From Flavobacterium sp. ov086 (GTDB taxonomy: Bacteria > Bacteroidota > Bacteroidia > Flavobacteriales > Flavobacteriaceae): DNA of 64,000 nucleotides. The number at the start of each line of letters is the position of its first letter. Position 1 is the first letter of the stretch. Of this stretch, positions 1 to 5,856 are shown in pieces. The position numbers and the translations under genes were made by a program. The DNA lies in NCBI RefSeq assembly GCF_900187965.1, contig NZ_FZNL01000001.1:248001-312000 (forward strand), read 5' to 3'. Under the pieces are notes generated by a model, which worked only from the letters and a program-made list of their open reading frames with translations, made no database searches and was not told the origin of the DNA.

Positions 1-197
1 ATCATCAAAAATACATAATCAGGATAATTTTGTTCTAAATCGTACATTGATTGTGTTGCAGCGGCATCAATTGCAGGAATAAAAAAACGTGTTACTCCGG
101 CATTTATGGCTCTTTGCATCATTTCGTCACGATCCTGGTCAAATTCTTCTGAATATAAATGTGTGTGCGTGTCGGTAATTATAGGTGTTGAATTCAA
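1..197 (-). CDS. tatD: TatD family hydrolase, N-terminal part (cut by window edge)
   Basis: The minus strand encodes about 65 residues before the left edge cuts the gene. The metal-binding start of the TatD family is visible (ITDTHTHLYSEEFD), followed by RDEMMQRAINAGVTRFFIPA and a stretch ending YPDYVFLM. TatD proteins are metal-dependent TIM-barrel hydrolases with 3'-5' exonuclease activity. The start appears to be TTG at 195-197: an in-frame TAA lies five codons upstream and no ATG or GTG falls between. The family is clear from the HTH metal motif and the spacing of the conserved blocks; the true substrate cannot be told from this fragment. Confidence 0.85.
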   Translation of the reverse strand, partial: MNSTPIITDTHTHLYSEEFDQDRDEMMQRAINAGVTRFFIPAIDAAATQSMYDLEQNYPDYVFLM

Positions 198-362
198 TTT
201 TTGTAATTTTTAAAGGGTCAAAATTACGATAATATTAAAAACTTTCCCAATTTGAAAAAAATGGCACGCGGATGGTACGGATTCACTTCGTAAAAACGTG
301 GATGAAAACGGATTTTTTGTCAGACTAAGCGTAGTCGAAGTCCCGTAAAGATTACACACCGT

Positions 363-395
363 AAACCCGACAGGTTTTTAAAACCTGTCGGGTTT
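363..395. repeat. Dispersed perfect palindrome, copy 1
   Basis: A 33-base palindrome with 16-base arms AAACCCGACAGGTTTT around one base. The same palindrome occurs at 23648-23680 with the centre inverted, in both cases preceded by GTAAA. It would form a strong hairpin on either strand. Confidence 0.85.
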
Positions 396-405
396 GAATA
401 CGCAT

Positions 406-440
406 AAAAAAATTCGCAAAGCTTTTAAAACTCTGCGAAT
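406..440 (-). terminator. Terminator of the sigma/anti-sigma operon
   Basis: Read on the minus strand, arms ATTCGCAGAG and CTTTGCGAAT (one mismatch) enclose a loop and are followed by a run of T. It lies 37 bases past the stop of the anti-sigma gene, where an intrinsic terminator is expected. Confidence 0.65.
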
Positions 441-476
441 CTTTGTGTAATTCTTTATATATCTCTACGAATATAT

Positions 477-1202
477 CTAATCTAACTCGTCCAGAAGATC
501 CTGAACATCATCGTAGTTTTCATAATCTTCAGATATAGTCCCCAAGATTTCTTTACATCCTTTATAATCTTTTTGCTTTAATTTAGATAAAGCAAGATTC
601 CATTTGGCTTTGTCTTTATAGACAGAACTTCCGGATATTAATTCGTTAAAAACCGTTTCAGCTTTTTTATACTGGCTTTCTTCTAATAAAGAAACGCCGT
701 AAAAATATTGAACTTCGGGTGTTTTCTTTTCTTTTAAAATTGCTTCAAAAAACGGAATTGCTTCTGCATATTGTCTTTCATTAAAGGCAATTTGTGCTTG
801 TTGCAAATTTTCCTGTTCTTCTCCTCGCTCAGTAAAAGAAGCTTGTTCCGGATGATTATAATCTTCAAAATTTGGATTCTGATTGTAATTAAAAAAGAAC
901 AATCCAAATAAGATTATTACAGAAGCCGCAGCAGCAAAATACCAGGCATTTAAGCCTATAACTTTTGGTTTAGTGGTGTTGAAATGTTTGTCTGAAATGG
1001 TTTTCAAATTTGCTTTAAACGCTTCTCTTTCTTCTTCATGTACAAATTTATTTTCCAGTTGAACATGCAGATTCTTGAAAGTCTCAAATTCCGCTGCCAT
1101 TCCGGGATCTTGAGTCAGTTGGTTTTCAAAACTATTTCTTTCATCAACCGTTAGTTCGCCTTGAAGATATTGATCGAATAATATGTAGCGTTCTTCGTTC
1201 AT
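477..1202 (-). CDS. Membrane anti-sigma-like protein with periplasmic TPR domain
   Basis: 241 residues. The N-terminal ~85 residues (acidic, helical, starting MNEERYILFDQYLQGELT) resemble the cytoplasmic sigma-binding domain of anti-sigma factors. One membrane segment follows (AWYFAAAASVIILFGLFFF, about residues 86-104), then TPR-like helices at about 130-235 that should lie in the periplasm. It starts 2 bases after the stop of the ECF sigma gene, so the two are probably translationally coupled. Inference: it holds the sigma factor inactive and senses an envelope signal through the TPR part. The usual zinc-binding Cys/His motif of many anti-sigma factors is absent, so the assignment rests on architecture and context. 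Confidence 0.75.
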   Translation of the reverse strand: MNEERYILFDQYLQGELTVDERNSFENQLTQDPGMAAEFETFKNLHVQLENKFVHEEEREAFKANLKTISDKHFNTTKPKVIGLNAWYFAAAASVIILFGLFFFNYNQNPNFEDYNHPEQASFTERGEEQENLQQAQIAFNERQYAEAIPFFEAILKEKKTPEVQYFYGVSLLEESQYKKAETVFNELISGSSVYKDKAKWNLALSKLKQKDYKGCKEILGTISEDYENYDDVQDLLDELD

Positions 1203-1204
1203 GA

Positions 1205-1789
1205 CTAATTATTTTTTAGAGATTTAAAATTTTTGGCTTCCTGAATCCACTGTGTTAATTGACCAACGCATAACGATTTTTTCTTGCGGACATAGCCGTA
1301 CGTTACGTTTAGTTTTTCGGCAACTTCTTCCATTGATTTAATGGTAAAACTCAACTTCAACAATTCCTGACATTTATCGCCCAATTTCTGGAACATCGTA
1401 TCAAAAAGCTGTTGTTTTTCGTCAAATTCTTCTGTTTGCCCAATTAATTCCAGTGCAGATTCATTCATAGATACCGCATCTTCATTTATTGTTACCCCTT
1501 TATTTGATGTTTTTTTCAATTCGTTGAGCCATTTTCTTTTACACAATAGAAAAAAGTAAGCATCAAACGGACAAGTTAATTGTAGTGTATTGGCTTTGGC
1601 CTGATTAAAAAGTAAAATCATGACTTCCTGAACCACATCCTGCGCATGTTCTTTGTCGCCAGAGTTGTTCATAATGAACATAACGACCTTAGGAACAAAC
1701 TTTTTGTAAATCGTCTGAATGATTGCCGAGTCATTTGCGGCAAGTCCTTCAATATACATTTGATCAGGATGAATTTTAGTTTGACTCAT
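1205..1789 (-). CDS. ECF-type RNA polymerase sigma factor
   Basis: 194 residues with the two-domain layout of extracytoplasmic-function sigma factors. Region 2 is seen in DKEHAQDVVQEVMILLFNQA and FFLLCKRKWLNELKK, and region 4 helix-turn-helix in LSFTIKSMEEVAEKLNVTYG followed by YVRKKKSLC. The family redirects RNA polymerase to a small regulon when its partner anti-sigma is relieved. The anti-sigma gene lies directly downstream. I did not find its own promoter; three copies of a bipartite element on the other side of the start (1848-2463) point towards the divergent genes and are the best candidates for its targets. Confidence 0.9.
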   Translation of the reverse strand: MSQTKIHPDQMYIEGLAANDSAIIQTIYKKFVPKVVMFIMNNSGDKEHAQDVVQEVMILLFNQAKANTLQLTCPFDAYFFLLCKRKWLNELKKTSNKGVTINEDAVSMNESALELIGQTEEFDEKQQLFDTMFQKLGDKCQELLKLSFTIKSMEEVAEKLNVTYGYVRKKKSLCVGQLTQWIQEAKNFKSLKNN

Positions 1790-1847
1790 AAAAAAACATT
1801 TTGTTAGCTAATTTAAGAAAAAGAATCTGAAATAAATTTTAAACAAT

Positions 1848-1880
1848 GGGGTAACAATTATACAATCAAGTTGATATAAC
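1848..1880 (+). promoter_or_regulatory. Putative ECF promoter element, copy 1
   Basis: GGGGTAACAAT, 12 bases, then TTGATATAAC. The same two boxes with exactly 12 bases between them recur at 2359-2391 and 2429-2461. The AAC-containing first box and the spacing suit an ECF -35/-10 pair. It points at the gene starting at 2038. Confidence 0.65.
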
Positions 1881-1929
1881 GTTACAAAAGTCTTTTAGCA
1901 TTAGTAAAAGTGCAAAAGAAAAGAGCACA

Positions 1930-2004
1930 CGGGTTAGACGGATTAAACAGATTGGCACTGATTCTTGATTTAATAATTCGCGCTAATTAGTGCAATTAGT
2001 GGCA
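1930..2004. repeat. CACGAATT-family intergenic repeat, copy R1 (diverged)
   Basis: The stretch ending GCGCTAATTAGTGCAATT AGTGGCA resembles the right half of the repeats at 5746-5842 and 23556-23628 (GTGCAATTCGTGGCA). It runs into the apparent open frame upstream of 2038 and explains why that frame looks longer than the gene. Confidence 0.6.
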
Positions 2005-2037
2005 AAAAATCTTTCTGAACAATTAAAATTAAGAGAA

Positions 2038-2337
2038 ATGGAAACGTATCAATTTACAAACGAGAAAACCTTAGATCAATTTAACGAAATGATTGCAGCA
2101 AAAAAACGCAATGGTTTTGTAATTATTGAGCACAATGAGAAGCTGCCTTATGTGGTTTTATCCAAAGAAAAAAAATCCATTAACCATTTCCTTCATCTCT
2201 TTCTTACCTGCATCACCTTTGGGCTTTGGGCAATTGTTTGGGTTTATTTAATCGTTACGCTTTCGCGGAAAAAAAACATTCTTGTTGCCGTAGACGAAGA
2301 CGGAAACTTGTTTGAAGACAAATGCCTTTCAGCATAA
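2038..2337 (+). CDS. Small membrane protein of unknown function
   Basis: 99 residues from the ATG at 2038. The open frame continues upstream to 1990, but those codons are a dispersed repeat, so the internal start (METYQFTNEKT) is preferred. About 55 soluble residues come first, then a hydrophobic segment with the pattern FLTCITFGLWAIVWVYLIV, then a short hydrophilic tail. The LT-x-FGLW-x-VW pattern is seen in small bacterial membrane proteins of unknown role. It is divergent from the ECF sigma gene and has an ECF-like element 158 bases upstream, so it may belong to that regulon. No function is assigned. Confidence 0.65.
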   Translation: METYQFTNEKTLDQFNEMIAAKKRNGFVIIEHNEKLPYVVLSKEKKSINHFLHLFLTCITFGLWAIVWVYLIVTLSRKKNILVAVDEDGNLFEDKCLSA

Positions 2338-2358
2338 ATTAAAAAAAAATAAAAATCA

Positions 2359-2391
2359 GGGGTAACAATTTTATAAGCAAGTTGATATAGC
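2359..2391 (+). promoter_or_regulatory. Putative ECF promoter element, copy 2
   Basis: GGGGTAACAAT, 12 bases, then TTGATATAGC. It is identical in layout to the copy at 1848 and directed at the lipoprotein gene starting at 2539. Confidence 0.65.
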
Positions 2392-2428
2392 ATTATAAAA
2401 CACGTTCAAAAAAATAATTGCAAAAACA

Positions 2429-2461
2429 AGGGTAACAATATCAAACCTTAATTGATATAAC
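2429..2461 (+). promoter_or_regulatory. Putative ECF promoter element, copy 3
   Basis: AGGGTAACAAT, 12 bases, then TTGATATAAC, about 78 bases before the lipoprotein start. It follows copy 2 by 70 bases, so the lipoprotein gene has two such elements in tandem. Confidence 0.65.
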
Positions 2462-2538
2462 AACATAAATATAATTAACAACCAAATCTGAAAAACCACT
2501 TGATACTAATCAGGACAGATTTATAAAAACTAGAAATC

Positions 2539-3525
2539 ATGAACACACACTTTAAGAAAATCGGACTTTTATTTTTATTAGTGATCACTTTTGCAAGTTG
2601 CAGTACAAGCGACGAAGGTGACAACAATCTTGTTTTGCCTCCAACCGCAGCAGCATTTAAAAGCATCAGCTCAAAAGGAGTTAAGAAAAACACCCAAAAC
2701 TTTACCATTACAGCCGGAACTGGTGTTGTAACGATAACATCTGCAAAAGGAGTTAAACTGAACATTCCCGGAGATTGTTTAACCAAAAACGGAGTTGCCG
2801 TAACCGGAGCTGTTGATATCGAATACATCGAACTTTTTGACAAAGGAAATATGTTGATTACCGACAAACCAACAATGGGAATCACGCCTGACGGAAAGAA
2901 AAACTTACTAATTTCTGGCGGAGAATTCTTTATCAAAGCCACGCAAGGCGGAATTGAACTTAAAACATCCTGCTACATGACCATGGTAGTTCCTGCAGCT
3001 TTAACAGATGGTGTAGACAATACAATGACTTTATGGAATGGAGTAATTAACGACAGAGGCGATCTTGCCTGGGAACAGCCTAAACCAAACGCTGACGGTG
3101 CCGGAGGAAAAGGAGGCGTTCAAGGCGAAGGAACTAATTATTATGTAACGTTTGGAAACTTTGGATGGACAAATGTGGACCGTTTTTACAGTGATCCAAG
3201 ACCAAAAACAACGCTTCTTGTGGATGCTCCTGATGGTTACGACAACAACAATAGCGCTGTTTACCTATCATACGATGGTGAAGGAACAAATGCACTTGCT
3301 AAACTCGACACTTATACGCCTGCTGGATTATTCAGCGAACACTACGGTCAAATCCCGATTGGTTTAGCTTGTCACGTGATTTTTGTAACCGAAGATAATG
3401 GACAATGGCGCTATGCAATTAAAGCTGTAACCGTTGCGGCCAACGATGTTTACACCTTTACACTTGCCGAAACAACAGTCGGCACAGAAGCTCAACTGGT
3501 AGCAGCAATCAATGCTATTCAGTAA
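2539..3525 (+). CDS. Lipoprotein of unknown function, putative ECF-regulon member
   Basis: 328 residues. The signal peptide ends in a lipobox (ITFASC, Cys at residue 21) followed by STSDEGDN, so the protein should be a membrane lipoprotein, probably surface or outer-membrane given the acidic residues after the Cys. Residues about 58-140 (ITSAKGVKLNIPGDCL, GVAVTGAVDIEYIEL, GGEFFIKAT) resemble a beta-rich module found in many Bacteroidota surface proteins. The rest is Gly/Thr/Asn-rich and unrecognised. Two bipartite ECF-like elements sit directly upstream and an intrinsic terminator directly downstream, so it looks like a single-gene unit and a likely output of the divergent sigma factor. Confidence 0.75.
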   Translation: MNTHFKKIGLLFLLVITFASCSTSDEGDNNLVLPPTAAAFKSISSKGVKKNTQNFTITAGTGVVTITSAKGVKLNIPGDCLTKNGVAVTGAVDIEYIELFDKGNMLITDKPTMGITPDGKKNLLISGGEFFIKATQGGIELKTSCYMTMVVPAALTDGVDNTMTLWNGVINDRGDLAWEQPKPNADGAGGKGGVQGEGTNYYVTFGNFGWTNVDRFYSDPRPKTTLLVDAPDGYDNNNSAVYLSYDGEGTNALAKLDTYTPAGLFSEHYGQIPIGLACHVIFVTEDNGQWRYAIKAVTVAANDVYTFTLAETTVGTEAQLVAAINAIQ

Positions 3526-3546
3526 CTTACAAAATACTTTTTAAGA

Positions 3547-3577
3547 AAAAGTGGTGATTTGCTCATCACTTTTTTTT
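3547..3577 (+). terminator. Terminator after the lipoprotein gene
   Basis: Arms AAGTGGTGA and TCATCACTT with a 5-base loop and a T8 run, 21 bases past the stop. Confidence 0.85.
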
Positions 3578-3619
3578 ACATTTAATCCAGTTTTCAAATT
3601 AATTCTGATGATTTTCAGA

Positions 3620-3743
3620 AGCTAATCCTGCTATTCGTTGCAAACGAAGTTCACTGAACTCCGATTAAATATGAATTAAGTGAAGTAATCTTTTCTGTCC
3701 GCCGCGGCGGACAGAAAAAGGATTTCCACTACTATCAGGGCTA
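3620..3743. repeat. Composite hairpin repeat, copy 1
   Basis: Begins AGCTAATCCTGCTATTCG and ends CTATCAGGGCTA. Inside it a 20-base perfect palindrome (arms CTGTCCGCCG) at 3695-3714 is flanked by TTTT/AAAA. An inner block with AAGTTCACTGAACTCC and TTAAGTGAAGTAAT is shared with 15142-15285. The outer ends match 55497-55568 in the opposite orientation. Confidence 0.75.
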
Positions 3744-3757
3744 AAAAACCTCTAGTT

Positions 3758-5710
3758 ATGAAACCACTATCATCTATCTTCTTTCTTCTATTTTCTATTT
3801 TCGCAATAGGACAAACCAAAGTAAAAGACACCATAACCCGAAGAGCCAATATTGGTTTTATCCAAAACGGAAACGTTGTTACTTATAAACCGGAAACTCC
3901 ACCATTAATTCCGATTGCGGGTGCACCAAAACCAAGTTATTCTTATTTATGGGAACTTGGAGACGGACATTACAGTAAAGAAGCCGAACCCAAACATGTC
4001 TATAAAAACAAAGGAACATACACCACAAGACTTGCCGTAACCAACAATTACGACAACGGAAAACCTCCTGCAACGCGGCCAAAAAAAGTTGCCATAAACG
4101 ACATTACCGACACCAATTATAAAGACATTGCATCAATCGAAGATCAAAATGGATTTGCGATCCTAAAAAACTGCGATCCCATTCCGGATCAGGAAATGGT
4201 AGTCGTAGTAAGTTATCAAAATCTGGAGAATTATGTAGCAAGCGGAAAACTCTATCTTTTTTATAATGAGAAACAATTTAAAAGCAATAACTTCGAATTA
4301 GTCGATTTTAGAACCTATGCAAATGAACGTGAAATACAAGAAAAAACCGTCGCTTCTGTAGACGATTTAGACGACACAAACTCTTATTTGGCTTCTGCCG
4401 AAAACAATTTCAAAACCAAAAAATACAGAAACACAACTACCGAAGAAGATCTTGACGCTTCATTATTAGAAGCCAATAAGCTATATCATAATGTATCAGT
4501 TCTGGAATTTGACGATGCAAATCCAAGCGAAACCCGAAATGTGTTTTATACTTTTAAAACTACTCCGGAAATGATCAAAGATACCAGCGCAACAGTTACA
4601 ATGCGTGGTATTTTTGTCCCAAACAGAAGTTACAAAAACCACAAAATAAAAAATCTCGAAATGGAAATCGTAACTTCTCATGATCCTAATAAGATGGGCT
4701 CTAACGGAAGTTTTATCAATTATAGATTAGTTCGTTTTAAAAGAGTGAATTTTAAAACTCGTTTCCAAAACAATGGCGAAGGTCCGGCAAGAATGATCAG
4801 GCTTGAAACTGATATTCCGGATATGTTTGACAAAAAAACATTTCAGATCGAAGATATGTATCCCAAATGTCCAATTTGTCCAAAAGGCGAAGAACCAACC
4901 GTAAGTTGTCTCGATACGATTATCAAACAAAAACAGATTTTCTTTACCTTCAAAAATATTTACTTACCCGGAAGCGAACAAAAAAATGTACACGAAAAAG
5001 ACAGCACAAAAGGTTTTGTCAAATATTCCATGAAATTTAATGAAGACTTTCATAAAGTAAAAACCAGAAGCCGAACCGCCATTATTTTCGATAAAAACGA
5101 ACCTATAATTACCAATTATGCCACTACCCGATTCTTACCCGGAATTTCGATTGGGGCAAAAGCAGGTTATAACCTATATCCTGATTTAGAAAAATCGACG
5201 AGTTATTTTGTGGGTGCAACTATCTCGCCTTTTAAATCGTATCGTTTTTATTGGCAAGCCGAATGGTTAAATGCGCTGAACAAATACGATAGTGGCACAA
5301 CTGTAGTTAGTCAGAACGTGGTAAGCCCAAATGGCGTAAAACAATTTCAACGCACTACAACAACAATCGAAAATAAAAATGTAAACTGGGAAGTTCCCGT
5401 TTTACTGCGATATAATATTAATACTTATATAGGAATTGGCGCGGGAATTCAGGCGAATTTTGATGTTTCATCTGAACAAACTCAAACTAAAAAAATTGAA
5501 AGTTTTGAAGGCGGAACAGATCAGTTTTTAATAGATACCCAGACAAAATCAAACTCAGTTAAAAACTCATTTGGTAATTTAAAAACGGGAGTTTTATTTG
5601 ATTTAACAGCTGGTTTTGCCAGAATTGGTCCAAGTTTAGGCGCACGTTATGTGATTAATTTTGAACAGAATTTTAATTATTTCCAATTCTACGGAATCTG
5701 GAAGTTTTAG
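3758..5710 (+). CDS. PKD-domain protein with C-terminal beta-barrel-like region
   Basis: 650 residues. A signal peptide (to about residue 19, ending FAIGQ) is followed by a PKD fold around residues 45-110 (YLWELGDGHYSKEAEPKHVY, then GTYTTRLAVTN). A middle region contains SHDPNKMGSNGSFINYRLV and FQNNGEGPARMIRLETDIP, the pattern of a DUF11/DUF7619-like Ig module. The last ~190 residues alternate hydrophobic and polar (GISIGAKAGYNL, VGATISPFKSYRFYWQAEWL) and end in Phe, as outer-membrane barrels do. It precedes the CHAT and retropepsin genes in the same direction and may be the outer-membrane member of that cassette. The specific function is unknown. Confidence 0.7.
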   Translation: MKPLSSIFFLLFSIFAIGQTKVKDTITRRANIGFIQNGNVVTYKPETPPLIPIAGAPKPSYSYLWELGDGHYSKEAEPKHVYKNKGTYTTRLAVTNNYDNGKPPATRPKKVAINDITDTNYKDIASIEDQNGFAILKNCDPIPDQEMVVVVSYQNLENYVASGKLYLFYNEKQFKSNNFELVDFRTYANEREIQEKTVASVDDLDDTNSYLASAENNFKTKKYRNTTTEEDLDASLLEANKLYHNVSVLEFDDANPSETRNVFYTFKTTPEMIKDTSATVTMRGIFVPNRSYKNHKIKNLEMEIVTSHDPNKMGSNGSFINYRLVRFKRVNFKTRFQNNGEGPARMIRLETDIPDMFDKKTFQIEDMYPKCPICPKGEEPTVSCLDTIIKQKQIFFTFKNIYLPGSEQKNVHEKDSTKGFVKYSMKFNEDFHKVKTRSRTAIIFDKNEPIITNYATTRFLPGISIGAKAGYNLYPDLEKSTSYFVGATISPFKSYRFYWQAEWLNALNKYDSGTTVVSQNVVSPNGVKQFQRTTTTIENKNVNWEVPVLLRYNINTYIGIGAGIQANFDVSSEQTQTKKIESFEGGTDQFLIDTQTKSNSVKNSFGNLKTGVLFDLTAGFARIGPSLGARYVINFEQNFNYFQFYGIWKF

Positions 5711-5745
5711 GACTTAAACCGTAGAGATTCACAAAGAAAAAAGTT

Positions 5746-5842
5746 TGCCACGAATTGCACAAACTTTCACAAATACAGGACGCAAAACAATGTGCAAATT
5801 AAATTAAAAAATAATTCGTGCAAATTCGTGCAATTCGTGGCA
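5746..5842. repeat. CACGAATT-family intergenic repeat, copy R2
   Basis: The ends are a perfect 15-base inverted repeat: TGCCACGAATTGCAC at 5746-5760 and GTGCAATTCGTGGCA at 5828-5842. The right arm ends 14 bases before the CHAT gene's ATG, so the repeat forms part of its leader. Confidence 0.8.
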
Positions 5843-5856
5843 GAAAAAACTTTAAT

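Noticed and set aside
1488..1498. GGGGTAACAAT on the minus strand inside the sigma gene, like the first ECF box
   Set aside because: No TTGATATA follows 12 bases later, and it lies in coding sequence, so it is taken as chance.
2475..2942. 155-residue minus-strand open frame over the lipoprotein gene
   Set aside because: The plus-strand frame has a lipobox, start, promoter elements and terminator; the minus frame has none.
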